Assembly: GCF_947489365.1 (NCBI RefSeq)
Contig: NZ_CANLDB010000001.1
Span: 434,001 to 498,000, forward strand
Reading direction: 5' to 3'
DNA from: an uncultured Nocardioides sp.
GTDB taxonomy: Bacteria; Actinomycetota; Actinomycetes; Propionibacteriales; Nocardioidaceae
Length of the DNA: 64,000 bases
In this document: in pieces, positions 54,140 to 63,742 of the stretch
Layout of the letters: each line of letters starts with the position of its first letter
Numbering within the stretch: position 1 is the stretch's first letter
Notes under the pieces: model-generated
What the model saw: only the letters and a program-made list of their open reading frames with translations
Databases searched by the model: none
Told to the model about the DNA's origin: nothing
Position numbers and translations under genes: made by a program

Positions 54140-54979
54140 GTGTCCGGGAACCAGCGGTCCTCGGCGGCCACCGGCGGTGTCGCCGGACCCGTCGCGGCGG
54201 CGCTCGCCGTGCTCGCGGTGCTCGCCGTCGTCACCGCCGGTGTCGTGGCGGGCGTCGAGGGCCTGGGCGGCTCGCCCGGCGCCGACCCCGGGCCCCCGTC
54301 GCCGGCCCCCACCGAGGCCACCTCCGGGGCCACGGAGGAGGAGACCGACGAGCCGGCCACCTTCTTCCCCGACGGCCAGGTCATCGTCGGCGACCGCCGC
54401 GACAACGCCGACATCGAGGTGCCGTCGGTCGACGAGGGCTGGGAGGTCCAGGCACCCCGCGACGTCCGGGGCTTCCAGTCCGAGACGCCCGACGGGGAGA
54501 CCGTCTCGGTCGGCGTGACCGGCCCGGCCCTGTGGAAGCCCCTGACCTGCGAGGACGAGTACGGCTACGAGGTGGACTCCCCGCGTGCGTTCGCCGGGTT
54601 CACCGCCCCCGGCGAGGACGACGGCGAGGCGGACGCCGTACGCCGCGCCAACGAGCAGACGACCGAGCAGTGGCTCCGGGTGTTCCGGCTCGCCGGCGAC
54701 GACCTCGCCGACCCGTCGTACGACTCGACCACGATCAGCGACGGCACCCCGGCCCGGCGGGCACGGATCCTCACCGTCCCCACCGGCGACCGCGGCAAGG
54801 GGTCGTGCGACGCCACGGCGATCGAGATCAGCCTGCTCAGCTTCGACTCCGGTGACTACGTCTCCACCGTGGTCCTCAGCCGCCTGGTGGCCGACGACGG
54901 GTCCGACCTCGACTCGGGGCTGCCCGCCGACGTGGCCGACCAGGTCCTCGCCAGCCCCCGCCTGCAGGAGACGCCGTGA
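54140..54979 (+). CDS. Membrane-anchored hypothetical protein, first of two tandem paralogues
   Basis: 279 aa. A short N-terminus and one membrane helix (about 16-40, VAAALAVLAVLAVVTAGVVAGV) are followed by a Pro/Ala/Thr/Glu-rich linker (PGADPGPPSPAPTEATSG) and a soluble outer domain with two Cys (LTCEDE, GKGSCDA). The domain ends in SGLPADVADQVLASPRL, matching DDGLSADGADEVLRTL in the next gene. No known family is recognised. GTG 54140 has GGAGG 4-5 nt upstream and TAGGTT at 54098-54103 may be its own -10, so it need not belong to the transport operon. Confidence 0.62.
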   Translation: MSGNQRSSAATGGVAGPVAAALAVLAVLAVVTAGVVAGVEGLGGSPGADPGPPSPAPTEATSGATEEETDEPATFFPDGQVIVGDRRDNADIEVPSVDEGWEVQAPRDVRGFQSETPDGETVSVGVTGPALWKPLTCEDEYGYEVDSPRAFAGFTAPGEDDGEADAVRRANEQTTEQWLRVFRLAGDDLADPSYDSTTISDGTPARRARILTVPTGDRGKGSCDATAIEISLLSFDSGDYVSTVVLSRLVADDGSDLDSGLPADVADQVLASPRLQETP

Positions 54980-55740
54980 GCGGCCCGGGCTCGCGGCGGG
55001 CCGTCCTCGCGAGCGCCCTCGCACCCCTGGCGGTGCTCGGCGTGCTCGTCGCGGGCGTCAGCGCGGCGGTGGTCTACCCGGGCGAGGACGCCGCCTCGGG
55101 ACCCGGTGGCACGAGCACCGGTGGGTCCCCGACGACGCCGTCGGGCTCGCCGTCGGACTCCCCGACCGCCCCCGAGGGCATGCAGCTGGTCTCGGGCGAC
55201 GGCCGCTCGGACGCCGTGTTCGCCGTGCCGGAGACCGACGACTGGACCCTGACCGAGGCCGGCACGAACCTCGGCTACTCCACCTCCGACGGATCGGTCA
55301 CCGAGGGCGTCCGCGACCCGGCGCTCTTCGGCGCCGACTTCTGCGACGACGACCTCGGGCTCACGAACCGGGCGTTCGTCGGCTTCACCCGCCCCGTGCC
55401 GGTGGAGGACGCCGACGTCCAGTCCACGGCCCAGGAGCTGGTGACCAGCTGGGCCGGCGTCCTCGGCGCGGACGACGAGGCCGCGGCGCCGACGGTCACC
55501 CCGGTGCGGCTCGACGACGGCTCGGCCGGCTGGACCGGCGCGACCGTGGTGCCCGTCACCGACCCCGAGTCCGACTGCGACCCCGCCGCCCGCGAGGTCC
55601 GCGTCGTCTCCGTGGCGTCGTCCAGCTTCGTGGCCACCCTGGTCCTGGTCCGGGACGTCCGCGCCGACGGCAGCGACCTCGACGACGGCCTGTCCGCCGA
55701 CGGCGCCGACGAGGTCCTGCGCACGCTCGACCCGCAGTAG
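54976..55740 (+). CDS. Membrane-anchored hypothetical protein, second tandem paralogue
   Basis: 254 aa. Same plan as the preceding gene: a hydrophobic helix (AVLASALAPLAVLGVLVAGVSAAVV), a Gly/Ser/Thr/Pro linker, and an outer domain with Cys residues at FGADFCDDD and SDCDPAA. Shared framework motifs are W-x-L/V near the domain start, RAFVGFTRP versus RAFAGFTAP, and the L(D/S)xGL end. The GTG overlaps the upstream stop. The pair probably arose by tandem duplication and is produced together; the domain could bind a ligand at the cell surface. Function is unknown. Confidence 0.62.
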   Translation: MSGPGSRRAVLASALAPLAVLGVLVAGVSAAVVYPGEDAASGPGGTSTGGSPTTPSGSPSDSPTAPEGMQLVSGDGRSDAVFAVPETDDWTLTEAGTNLGYSTSDGSVTEGVRDPALFGADFCDDDLGLTNRAFVGFTRPVPVEDADVQSTAQELVTSWAGVLGADDEAAAPTVTPVRLDDGSAGWTGATVVPVTDPESDCDPAAREVRVVSVASSSFVATLVLVRDVRADGSDLDDGLSADGADEVLRTLDPQ

Positions 55741-55811
55741 CCCCTGAGGTGGTCGACCGGGGAGCAACCCCGGCGAGCGGCCGCGGCGAGACCGCCGGTC
55801 GGCTGACGGGA

Positions 55812-55865
55812 GGTCTCGACCCGCGGTCGCGCCCTCGCAGGCTCGGGCGCGCGCTCGCTCGACCT
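55812..55865. repeat. Dispersed repeat, tail-type 54-bp unit, copy D
   Basis: A 54-bp sequence starting GGTCTCGACCCGCGGTCGCG and ending CGCTCGCTCGACCT is 52/54 identical to 59327-59380. The same gap (55741-55906) starts with GAGGTGGTCGACC, a degenerate head. It separates the convergent paralogue and coaA genes. Confidence 0.75.
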
Positions 55866-55906
55866 CTTCGCGTCGGGACCGGACTCGTTCCTCGCCCGGT
55901 CCCGGC

Positions 55907-56905
55907 TCAGAGCTTCCGGAGCCTCACGTAGCGCACGGAGTGGTCGGCGTCCTTGCGGAGCACGAGGGTGGCGCGGGGGCGGGTGGGGAGGACGTTCTCG
56001 CGGAGGTTCGGGCCGTTGATGCGGTCCCAGATCCCCTCGGCGCGGGCGCGGGCCTCGGCCTCGGAGAGGGAGGCGTACTTCGCGAAGTACGACGCCGGGT
56101 CCTGGAACGCCGTCTCGCGCAGGCGCAGGAACCGGTCGACGTACCACTCCCGGATCTCGGAGGTGCGGGCGTCGACGTACACGGAGAAGTCGAAGAAGTC
56201 GCTCACCGCCAGGCCCTGGCGGCCGTCCTCGCGGGTCCGGGCGGGCTGGAGGACGTTCAGGCCCTCGACGATGAGGATGTCGGGGGTGCGGACGACGACC
56301 TTCTCGTCGGGCACCACGTCGTAGCGGAGGTGGTCGTAGACCGGGGCCTCGACGGTCTCGCGGCCCGACTTGATGTCGATGACGAACCGCAGCAGCGCCT
56401 TGCGGTCGTAGGACTCCGGGAAGCCCTTGCGCTCCAGCAGCCCGCGGCGCTCCAGCTCGGCGTTGGGGAGCAGGAAGCCGTCGGTGGTCACCAGCGCGAC
56501 CTCCGGGTGCGCGGGCCAGTGGGCCAGCATCTGCTGCAGCACCCGGGCGGTCGTCGACTTGCCCACGGCCACCGACCCGGCGACCCCGACGACGAACGGC
56601 GTCCGGCGCGGCTGGGGGCGGTGCAGGAACGTCTCGGTGTCGCGGTGCAGGCGGCCCGCGGACTCGACGTACAGCGACAGCAGGCGCGACAGCGGCAGGT
56701 AGACCTGCTCGACCTCGTCGAGGTCGAGGGCGTCCCCGAGGCCCCGCAGCCGGGCCAGCTCCGTGGCCGTCAGGGGGTTCGGGGTCTCCCGCGCCAGCCG
56801 GGCCCAGGCCTCCCGCTCCAGCTCGACGTACGGCGAGGACTCCGCCAGGTGCGCCAGGGGTACGGAGGGTGCGGCACCGTCGTCACTGCTCGCCGGAGGC
56901 CGCAC
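55907..56905 (-). CDS. coaA: Type I pantothenate kinase
   Basis: 332 aa; catalyses the first step of CoA synthesis, ATP-dependent phosphorylation of pantothenate. The P-loop [18 protein letters not shown], the substrate-binding TTDGFLLPN and [25 protein letters not shown] and [12 protein letters not shown] are all standard. The C-terminal [22 protein letters not shown] is characteristic of CoaA. GTG 56905 gives the expected N-terminus ([15 protein letters not shown] at about residue 23). It diverges from glmS, a common actinobacterial arrangement. Confidence 0.95.
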   Translation of the reverse strand: MRPPASSDDGAAPSVPLAHLAESSPYVELEREAWARLARETPNPLTATELARLRGLGDALDLDEVEQVYLPLSRLLSLYVESAGRLHRDTETFLHRPQPRRTPFVVGVAGSVAVGKSTTARVLQQMLAHWPAHPEVALVTTDGFLLPNAELERRGLLERKGFPESYDRKALLRFVIDIKSGRETVEAPVYDHLRYDVVPDEKVVVRTPDILIVEGLNVLQPARTREDGRQGLAVSDFFDFSVYVDARTSEIREWYVDRFLRLRETAFQDPASYFAKYASLSEAEARARAEGIWDRINGPNLRENVLPTRPRATLVLRKDADHSVRYVRLRKL

Positions 56906-56974
56906 CCACGCATTGTTGCAGCGCTCCCACCCGGCCGGAGGGGCAGCCCGGTCCGGGCACGTCCCGTCGAGCCC

Positions 56975-56980
56975 TAGACT
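56975..56980 (+). promoter_or_regulatory. -10 element of glmS (leaderless)
   Basis: TAGACT lies 8 nt before the glmS ATG, which implies transcription from at or next to the start codon. No clear -35 is visible. Confidence 0.45.
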
Positions 56981-56988
56981 CGGCTCCC

Positions 56989-58869
56989 ATGTGCGGCATC
57001 GTGGGGTACGTCGGCGGCGTGGGCTCGGCCCTCGACGCCAAGGACGTCGTGGTCGAGGGCCTCGCCAGGCTCGAGTACCGCGGCTACGACTCGGCCGGCC
57101 TGGCGCTGGTCACGGAGCCGGGCGGGCCCGACGGGGGTCAGGGCGGACTCCACGTCGACAAGAAGGCGGGCAAGCTCGCCAACCTCCGCGCCGTCCTGGA
57201 CGACGCGCCGCCGCCGGCCACCCGGACGGGGATCGGCCACACCCGCTGGGCCACCCACGGCGCGCCCACCGACGCCAACGCACACCCGCACCTGGGCGCG
57301 CAGGGCCGCCTGGCCCTGGTGCACAACGGGATCATCGAGAACTACGCCGTCCTGCGGGAGGCCCTCGAGGCCGACGGCCACCGGATGGCCTCCGAGACCG
57401 ACACCGAGATCGCCGCCCACCTCCTCGAGAACCGCCTCGACGCCGGGGACGACCTCACCACCGCGATGCAGCAGGTCTGCTCGATGCTCGAGGGGGCCTT
57501 CACGCTGGTCGCCGTCGACCGCGACGACCCCGACCGCGTCGTCGCCGCCCGCCGCAACTCCCCGCTGGTCGTCGGCCTGGGCGAGGGCGAGAACTTCCTC
57601 GGCAGCGACGTCGCCGCGTTCATCCAGCACACCCGCGAGGCCCTCGAGCTGGCGCAGGACCAGGTCGTGACGCTGCGCCCCGACGGCGTCGAGGTCACCG
57701 GGTTCGACGGCAGCCCCGCCGAGGGCACCCGCTACCACGTCGACTGGGACCTCTCCGCCGCCCAGAAGGACGGCTACGACTGGTTCATGCGCAAGGAGAT
57801 CTTCGAGCAGCCGCGCGCGCTGGCCGACTCGCTCCTGGGCCGCCGCGGCCTCGACGGCCACCTGCAGCTCGACGAGATGCGCCTGACCGACGCCGAGCTC
57901 CGCGAGATCGACCGGATCGTCGTCATCGGCTGCGGCACGGCGAACTACGCCGGCCTCGTGGCGAAGTACGCCATCGAGCACTGGACCCGCATCCCCTGCG
58001 AGGTCGAGCTCGCCCACGAGTTCCGCTACCGCGACCCCATCCTGACCAGCACCACCCTGGTCGTGGCGATCAGCCAGTCCGGCGAGACCGCCGACACCCT
58101 GATGGCGATCCGCCACGCCCACCTGCAGAAGGCCAAGGTCCTGGCGATCTGCAACACCAACGGCTCCACGATCCCGCGCGAGTCCGACGCGGTGATCTAC
58201 ACCCACGCCGGCCCGGAGATCGGGGTGGCGTCCACCAAGGGCTTCCTCACCCAGCTCATGGCCTGCTACGTGCTCGGCCTCTACCTCGCGCAGGTGCGGG
58301 GCACGATGTTCGGCGACGAGATCAACGACGTCATGGGCGAGCTCGAGGCGATGCCGGCCCACGTCCAGACGATGCTCGACAAGGCCGAGGACGTCTACAA
58401 GCTGGCCCACGCCCACGAGGACTCGAAGACCGTCCTGTTCCTCGGGCGTCACGCGGGCTTCCCCGTCGCGCTGGAGGGCGCGCTGAAGCTCAAGGAGCTG
58501 GCCTACCTCCACGCCGAGGGCTTCGCCGCCGGCGAGCTGAAGCATGGGCCCATCGCGCTGATCGACGAGGGGCTGCCGGTCTTCTGCGTCATGCCGCCCC
58601 GCGGTCGCGACCAGCTGCACGACAAGATGCTGAGCGCCGTCCAGGAGATCCGCGCCCGCGGCGCCCGCACCCTGGTGCTGGTCGAGGACGGCGACGAGGG
58701 CGTCGCCCGGTACGCCGACGAGGTCGTCTACCTGCCGAAGGTGCCGACGCTGCTCCAGCCGCTCGTCGCCGTCGTCCCGCTGCAGCTGTTCGCCTGCGAG
58801 CTCGCCACCGTGCTCGGCCACGACGTCGACCAGCCCCGCAACCTCGCCAAGTCCGTCACCGTCGAGTAG
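56989..58869 (+). CDS. glmS: Glutamine--fructose-6-phosphate aminotransferase (isomerizing)
   Basis: 626 aa; makes glucosamine-6-phosphate from fructose-6-phosphate and glutamine. The N-terminal glutaminase domain starts with the catalytic Cys2 (MCGIVGYVG) and has GHTRWATHG and HNGIIENY. Two SIS domains follow ([11 protein letters not shown] with [12 protein letters not shown], then [23 protein letters not shown]). The C-terminus NLAKSVTVE is the canonical substrate-binding end. It starts a run of co-directional cell-wall and cofactor genes; acpS begins 12 bp downstream. Feeds GlmM, encoded at 45960. Confidence 0.97.
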   Translation: MCGIVGYVGGVGSALDAKDVVVEGLARLEYRGYDSAGLALVTEPGGPDGGQGGLHVDKKAGKLANLRAVLDDAPPPATRTGIGHTRWATHGAPTDANAHPHLGAQGRLALVHNGIIENYAVLREALEADGHRMASETDTEIAAHLLENRLDAGDDLTTAMQQVCSMLEGAFTLVAVDRDDPDRVVAARRNSPLVVGLGEGENFLGSDVAAFIQHTREALELAQDQVVTLRPDGVEVTGFDGSPAEGTRYHVDWDLSAAQKDGYDWFMRKEIFEQPRALADSLLGRRGLDGHLQLDEMRLTDAELREIDRIVVIGCGTANYAGLVAKYAIEHWTRIPCEVELAHEFRYRDPILTSTTLVVAISQSGETADTLMAIRHAHLQKAKVLAICNTNGSTIPRESDAVIYTHAGPEIGVASTKGFLTQLMACYVLGLYLAQVRGTMFGDEINDVMGELEAMPAHVQTMLDKAEDVYKLAHAHEDSKTVLFLGRHAGFPVALEGALKLKELAYLHAEGFAAGELKHGPIALIDEGLPVFCVMPPRGRDQLHDKMLSAVQEIRARGARTLVLVEDGDEGVARYADEVVYLPKVPTLLQPLVAVVPLQLFACELATVLGHDVDQPRNLAKSVTVE

Positions 58870-58881
58870 CCGGCGACGTCC

Positions 58882-59235
58882 GTGCCGGTGGTCGGCGTCG
58901 GGATCGACGTCTGCGAGATCGAGCGGTTCACCGCCGCGCTCCGTCGTACGCCGGGGCTGCGGGCGCGGCTGTTCACCCCCGCCGAGTCGACCCGCGGCGA
59001 CGCCTCGCTCGCGGCGCGGTTCGCCGCCAAGGAGGCGCTCGCCAAGGCCCTCGGCGCCCCCGCCGGCCTGGAGTGGCAGGACGCCGAGGTCGTCAGCGAG
59101 GACTCCGGCCGCCCCCGCCTCGAGGTCCGCGGCACCGTCGCGGACGCCTGCACCGGCCTCGGCGTGACCTCCCTCCACGTCTCGCTGTCCCACGACGCCG
59201 GCGTGGCGTCGGCCGTGGTGGTGCTCGAGGGCTGA
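58882..59235 (+). CDS. acpS: Holo-[acyl-carrier-protein] synthase
   Basis: 117 aa; transfers 4'-phosphopantetheine from CoA to acyl carrier protein. The two Mg-binding motifs are present: [11 protein letters not shown] with D9, and [13 protein letters not shown] with E51. Length is normal for the AcpS trimer type. The GTG lies 12 bp after glmS, without a strong ribosome site, so it is probably read from the glmS transcript. A repeat-filled 200-bp gap separates it from nnr. Confidence 0.93.
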   Translation: MPVVGVGIDVCEIERFTAALRRTPGLRARLFTPAESTRGDASLAARFAAKEALAKALGAPAGLEWQDAEVVSEDSGRPRLEVRGTVADACTGLGVTSLHVSLSHDAGVASAVVVLEG

Positions 59236-59246
59236 GCCCGCACCGC

Positions 59247-59380
59247 TGGTCGAGGTGCGAGGAGCCCTGGCGACGAGCCTCGAGACCGGGTGAGGGCCCC
59301 GCGCTGACCTGCCATTCGTCTCACCGGGTCTCGACCCGCGGTCGCGGCCTCGCAGGCTCGGACGCGCGCTCGCTCGACCT
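59247..59380. repeat. Dispersed composite palindromic repeat, copy E
   Basis: Head 59247-59294 (GGTCGAGGTGCGAGGAGC, then CGACGAGCCTCGAGACC) closely matches 47390-47437. Tail 59327-59380 is 52/54 identical to 55812-55865. A 32-bp spacer lies between them. It occupies the acpS-nnr gap, and no ORF is plausible. Confidence 0.78.
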
Positions 59381-59435
59381 GCGCCGCGTCACGGCCTCGC
59401 GAGCTCGGCCGTGGCGGCTTGCCATCATGGGGGTG

Positions 59436-60839
59436 ATGAGACGAGCGCACACCGTGCAGGAGATCCGGGCGGCCGAGGCCGCGCTCATGGCGACGCTGCC
59501 GGACGGCACCCTGATGGACCGGGCCGCCACCGGCCTCGCGCACCACGTGGCCGACCTGCTCGGCAGCTGCTACGGCCGCACGGTCCGGCTGCTCGTCGGG
59601 TCCGGGGACAACGGCGGTGACGCCCTGTACGCCGGCGCGGCGCTCGCCCGGCGTGGCTGCCGGGTCGAGGTGCGGGCGCTGTCCGAGACGCCCCACCCGG
59701 CCGGCCTCGCGGCGCTGCGGGCGGCCGGCGGGCGGGTGCTGGCGGCGGGTGAGCCGGGACGGCGGCCCGACCTCGTCCTGGACGCGGTCGTCGGCATCGG
59801 GGGCCGCCCCGGCCTGCGTCCGGACGCCGTCGCGGCGCTCGCGGAGGTCGCCGGCGTGCCGGTGGTCGCGGTCGACGTCCCCTCCGGCGTGGGCGTCGAC
59901 ACCGGCGAGCTGGACGGCCCGCACGTCGTCGCCGACGTCACCGTCACCTTCGGCACCCACCGGGTCTGCCACCTCGTCGACCCCGCGGCCGCGGCCTGCG
60001 GGCCGGTCCACGTGGTCGAGCTCGGCGGCCCCGGCGACCTGCCGCTCCCGCCGTCCGCGGTCACCGCGCTCCAGGCCGCGGACGTCGCGCGGCTGCTGCC
60101 GCGGCCCGGCGGGACGGACCACAAGTACTCCCGCGGCGTCGTCGGCGTCCGCGCCGGCTCGGCCCGCTACCCCGGTGCGGGCCTGCTCTGCGTGGCCGGC
60201 GCCGCCTCCGGGCTCGCCGGCATGGTCCGGTACGTCGGGGACGACACCGTCGCGGACCGCGTCCGCGAGCAGCACCCCGAGGTCGTCGGGGCGGGCCGCG
60301 TGCAGGCCTGGGCGGTCGGGTCCGGCACCGACGCCGCGGCCCGCCGCACGCTCGAGGAGGCCCGCGCGGACGACGTCCCCCTGGTCGTCGACGCGGACGC
60401 CCTCGCCCACGTCACCGACTTCGGCGGCCCGCTGGCCAGCTCCGTCGTCCTCACGCCGCACGCGGGCGAGCTGGCGTCGATGCTGGGGGCGTCCCGCGAC
60501 GCCGTCGAGGCCCGCCCGCTGGAGCACGCCCGCCGCGCGGCCGCGGCGTACGGCGCCGTCGTCCTGCTGAAGGGCCGCCGCACCCTGGTCGCCGACCGGG
60601 ACGGCGACGTCCGGGTCAGCGCCAGCGGCACCCCCTGGTTGGCCACCGCGGGCGCCGGCGACGTCCTCACCGGACTGATCGGCGCCCTGCTCGCCGCCGG
60701 CCTCGCGCCGTACGACGCCGCCTCGGTCGGCGCCTGGCTCCACGGCTCCGCGGCGACCCTCGCCTCCGGCGGCGGGCCGCTCGTCGCGGGCGAGGTGGCC
60801 CTGGCGGTCCCGGCCGCGGTGCGCGCCCTTGCCGACTGA
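59436..60839 (+). CDS. nnr: Bifunctional NAD(P)H-hydrate epimerase / ADP-dependent dehydratase
   Basis: 467 aa; repairs damaged NAD(P)H. The N-terminal YjeF_N epimerase domain (about 1-215) has RAAEAALM, LVGSGDNGGDALYAGAALARRG and VVAVDVPSGVGVDTG. The C-terminal YjeF_C dehydratase domain (about 220-467) has KYSRGVVGVRAGSARYPGA, VLTPHAGELASMLG, LLKGRRT and the ATP/ADP-site GAGDVLTGLIGALLA. ATG 59436 gives the usual MRRAHTVQEI start; ATG 59427 would add three residues. Fusion of both domains is the normal bacterial form. alr follows after 29 bp. Confidence 0.94.
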   Translation: MRRAHTVQEIRAAEAALMATLPDGTLMDRAATGLAHHVADLLGSCYGRTVRLLVGSGDNGGDALYAGAALARRGCRVEVRALSETPHPAGLAALRAAGGRVLAAGEPGRRPDLVLDAVVGIGGRPGLRPDAVAALAEVAGVPVVAVDVPSGVGVDTGELDGPHVVADVTVTFGTHRVCHLVDPAAAACGPVHVVELGGPGDLPLPPSAVTALQAADVARLLPRPGGTDHKYSRGVVGVRAGSARYPGAGLLCVAGAASGLAGMVRYVGDDTVADRVREQHPEVVGAGRVQAWAVGSGTDAAARRTLEEARADDVPLVVDADALAHVTDFGGPLASSVVLTPHAGELASMLGASRDAVEARPLEHARRAAAAYGAVVLLKGRRTLVADRDGDVRVSASGTPWLATAGAGDVLTGLIGALLAAGLAPYDAASVGAWLHGSAATLASGGGPLVAGEVALAVPAAVRALAD

Positions 60840-60868
60840 TCCGGCGCCGGGCTGAGACACTTCCGGGC

Positions 60869-62026
60869 GTGCCACCACCGCCCAGGGTCGAGATCCGCGT
60901 CGACCTCGACGTGATCAGCGCCAACGTGGCGCTTCTCGCCGAGCGGGTCGCCCCCGCCGCGCTGATGGCCGTGGTGAAGGCCGACGGCTACGGCCACGGC
61001 CTGCTGGAGTCCGCCCGCGCCGCCCGCCGCGGCGGCGCACCCTGGCTGGGTGTCGCCACGCCCGAGGAGGCGCTCGCGCTGCGCGCCGACGGGGACGCCG
61101 GCCCGCTGCTGTGCTGGCTCACCACCCCCGGTGACGACCTCGCCCCCGTCGTGGCGGCCGGCGTCGACGTGACGGCGTACGACGCCCGCGAGGTCGCCGC
61201 GATCGCCGACACCGCCGCCGCGGTCGGCCGGCCCGCCCGCCTGCAGCTCAAGGTCGACACCGGCCTCTCCCGCGGGGGAGCGACCCCCGAGGACTGGCCC
61301 GGCCTCGTCGACGCGGCGCTCCGTGCCCGCGACGCCGGTCTCGTCGACGTCACCGGCACCTGGTCCCACCTCGCCTGCGCCGACGAGCCCGCCCACCCGG
61401 CCAACGACGCCCAGCAGGCCGCCTTCGACGCCGCCCTGGCCGTGATGGCCCAGCGCGGCGTCGACCCCGGCGTCCGCCACCTCGCGAACTCCGCGGCGTC
61501 CCTCCTGCGCCCCGGGGCCCACTACGACCTGGTCCGCTGCGGCATCGCGACGTACGGCGTCGACCCGGCGCCCGGCGCCCACGACCTGGCGGCCTCGGGG
61601 CTGCGGCAGGCCATGACCGTCCGGGCGCGGGTCGCGACCGTGAAGCGGATCCGCGCCGGCGCGAGCGTCTCCTACGGGCACCGCTGGACCGCCCCCGCCG
61701 ACACCTGGGTCGCCCTCGTGCCCGCCGGGTACGGCGACGGCGTCCCCCGGCACGGCACGAACGTCCTCGAGGTGCTCCTCGGCGGTCGCCGCCGGCCCGT
61801 GCGCGGCACGGTCTGCATGGATCAGGTCGTCGTCGAGCTCGGCCCCGACGACGCGGACCGCGTCGAGCCGGGCGAGGTCGCCGTCCTGATCGGGGACGCC
61901 GCCACCGGTGCGGCGACCGCCGACGAGTGGGCGGCCGCCTGCGGCACCATCGGCTACGAGATCGTCACCCGGATGGGTGGCTGGCGGACGGTGCGCACGC
62001 ACCACGGCGAAGGGACGGCCCCGTGA
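60869..62026 (+). CDS. alr: Alanine racemase
   Basis: 385 aa fold-type III PLP enzyme that supplies D-alanine for peptidoglycan. The PLP lysine is K37 in VVKADGYGHG; KVDTGLSRGG, NSAASLL and RCGIATYGVDP are conserved; the catalytic Tyr is in SYGHRW; and GTVCMDQVVVELG completes the active site. A GTG start is used. The next gene overlaps its end (GTGA). Position in the nnr-alr-hydrolase-tsaE-tsaB string is typical of actinobacteria. Confidence 0.96.
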   Translation: MPPPPRVEIRVDLDVISANVALLAERVAPAALMAVVKADGYGHGLLESARAARRGGAPWLGVATPEEALALRADGDAGPLLCWLTTPGDDLAPVVAAGVDVTAYDAREVAAIADTAAAVGRPARLQLKVDTGLSRGGATPEDWPGLVDAALRARDAGLVDVTGTWSHLACADEPAHPANDAQQAAFDAALAVMAQRGVDPGVRHLANSAASLLRPGAHYDLVRCGIATYGVDPAPGAHDLAASGLRQAMTVRARVATVKRIRAGASVSYGHRWTAPADTWVALVPAGYGDGVPRHGTNVLEVLLGGRRRPVRGTVCMDQVVVELGPDDADRVEPGEVAVLIGDAATGAATADEWAAACGTIGYEIVTRMGGWRTVRTHHGEGTAP

Positions 62027-63066
62027 AGCGCGGCGGCATCATCGGACTGGCGGCGGGTGCCCTCGGCCTCACCGCGACGGGACTCGCGGCCGGCGCCGCC
62101 GTCCAGCGTCGACGCAGCATCCACCGCCGCTCCCCGGGCGAGGAGGTCGAGCTCGGCTCCTTGCGCGCCCCCGCCCTGACGGTCGTCGCGGACGACGGCG
62201 TCCCCCTCCACGTCGAGGTCGACGAGGTGGACGGCCAGGGTCCGGGCGACCTCACCGTCGTCCTCGTCCACGGGTATGCCCTGAACATGGACTGCTGGCA
62301 CTTCCAGCGCGCCGCCCTCCGCGGGCACGTCCGGACCGTGCTCTACGACCAGCGCTCGCACGGCCGCTCCGGTCGGTCGGCGCCGGAGCACACCACCATC
62401 GAGCAGCTCGGCCACGACCTCGCGCGGGTCCTCGACGAGACCACCGAGGGCCCCGTCGTCCTCGTCGGTCACTCGATGGGCGGGATGACGCTGCTCGCGC
62501 TCGCCGAGCAGCGACCCGAGCTGTTCGGGACGAAGGTCGTCGGCGCCGGTCTCGTCGCCACCGCGGCCGGGGGCATCGCGCCGCACAAGACGGTCCTGCC
62601 GATGCTCCCCTCGACGATCGGCGGGGGGCTCTCGACGCGCATCGTCGCCCTGCTCGGACGCAACCACCACACGGTCGACGGGATCCGCCGGCTCGGGAAG
62701 GACGTCGCCTTCGTCGCCACGGACGTCTTCGCCTTCGGCGGCCCCGTCCCGGAGGCGTGGCTGGCGTTCGTCGACGACATGATCAACGCCACGCCCTTCG
62801 ACGTCCTCGCCGACTTCTTCCCCGCGTTCCGCAGCCTCGACAAGTACGCCGCGCTGGCCGCGTTCGAGTCCATCCCGACCGTCGTGATCGGTGCGACGAA
62901 GGACAAGATGACGCCGATCAAGCTGTCCCGCAAGCTCGCGGACCGGCTGCCCGACGTCGACCTCGTCGAGTGCGAGGGCGCCGGGCACCTGGTGATCCTC
63001 GAGCAGCACGAGAAGGTCCAGCAGGCGCTCGAGGGGATGCTGGAGAAGGCCCGTGCCGACGTCTGA
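62023..63066 (+). CDS. Alpha/beta hydrolase with N-terminal membrane or signal segment
   Basis: 347 aa. Residues 1-28 form a hydrophobic segment (IIGLAAGALGLTATGLAAGAAV) followed by RRR, a likely membrane anchor. The hydrolase core has VVLVHGYALNMDCWHFQ (oxyanion loop), DQRSHGRSGRS, nucleophile in VGHSMGGMTLLAL, the acidic residue in IGATKDKMTP, and His in EGAGHLVILEQH. An alpha/beta hydrolase between alr and tsaE is conserved in actinobacteria, but its substrate is unknown. It overlaps alr by 4 bp and tsaE by 14 bp. Confidence 0.87.
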   Translation: MKRGGIIGLAAGALGLTATGLAAGAAVQRRRSIHRRSPGEEVELGSLRAPALTVVADDGVPLHVEVDEVDGQGPGDLTVVLVHGYALNMDCWHFQRAALRGHVRTVLYDQRSHGRSGRSAPEHTTIEQLGHDLARVLDETTEGPVVLVGHSMGGMTLLALAEQRPELFGTKVVGAGLVATAAGGIAPHKTVLPMLPSTIGGGLSTRIVALLGRNHHTVDGIRRLGKDVAFVATDVFAFGGPVPEAWLAFVDDMINATPFDVLADFFPAFRSLDKYAALAAFESIPTVVIGATKDKMTPIKLSRKLADRLPDVDLVECEGAGHLVILEQHEKVQQALEGMLEKARADV

Positions 63067-63562
63067 GCCCGGCCCCTCGCCCGTGACCGTCGCGGACGGC
63101 GACGCGATGCGGGACCTCGGGGAGCGCCTCGCCGCGCGGCTGCGCGCCGGGGACCTGCTCGTCCTCGTCGGCGGCCTGGGCGCCGGGAAGACCACGTTTA
63201 CGCAGGGCCTCGGCGCCGGGCTGCAGGTGCGCGGCGCGGTCACCTCCCCGACGTTCGTGCTCTCCCGGGTGCACCCCTCCACCGTCGGCGGCCCCGCGCT
63301 CGTGCACGTCGACGCCTACCGCCTCGGCCTCGGCGCCGGGGACGGCGACGACCTCGGCGTCGTCCTCGACGACCTCGACCTCGACGCCTCCCTGGACGAC
63401 GCCGTCACCGTCGTCGAGTGGGGCGAGGGCCTCGCCGAGCGCCTCGCCGAGGACCGCCTCGAGGTCCGCATCGACCGCTCCTCCGACCCCGACGACGAGA
63501 CCCGCGTCGTCCGCCTCCTCGCCGTCGGCGCCCGCTGGGACGGCGTCCCGCTCGACCTCTGA
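63053..63562 (+). CDS. tsaE: tRNA threonylcarbamoyladenosine biosynthesis ATPase TsaE
   Basis: 169 aa P-loop ATPase that acts with TsaB and TsaD to make t6A at position 37 of ANN-decoding tRNAs. Walker A GGLGAGKTTFTQGLG, switch motif VTSPTFVLSRVH, VHVDAYRL and VVEWGEGLAE are diagnostic. An acidic insertion (GAGDGDDLGVVLDDLDLDASLDD) is longer than in E. coli TsaE. GTG 63053 overlaps the hydrolase gene by 14 bp; a later start would remove the short unconserved N-terminus only. tsaB follows after 180 bp. Confidence 0.93.
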   Translation: MPTSEPGPSPVTVADGDAMRDLGERLAARLRAGDLLVLVGGLGAGKTTFTQGLGAGLQVRGAVTSPTFVLSRVHPSTVGGPALVHVDAYRLGLGAGDGDDLGVVLDDLDLDASLDDAVTVVEWGEGLAERLAEDRLEVRIDRSSDPDDETRVVRLLAVGARWDGVPLDL

Positions 63563-63564
63563 GG

Positions 63565-63584
63565 CCGCCCCCGCGACGGGGCGG
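63565..63584 (+). terminator. Small GC hairpin after tsaE
   Basis: CCGCCCC-cgcgac-GGGGCGG, a 7-bp stem starting 3 bp after the tsaE stop, with the wider flanks GAGGC and GCCTC also able to pair. It may attenuate or end the alr-tsaE transcript; tsaB has its own -10. The rest of the 180-bp gap shows nothing else. Confidence 0.35.
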
Positions 63585-63742
63585 GGTCACAGGGGCCTCA
63601 CCTGCCAGTCGGGGCTTCCCCAGCCAGGCGGCGAAACCCGAGGCGGGAGGGACAGCAGTGACGCGAGTGACCCCAGGGCCGCCGGCACCTCAGCACCCCA
63701 GCCCCCCGAGCCCGCGCGGCGCCGGGCGATAGCCTGCGGATC

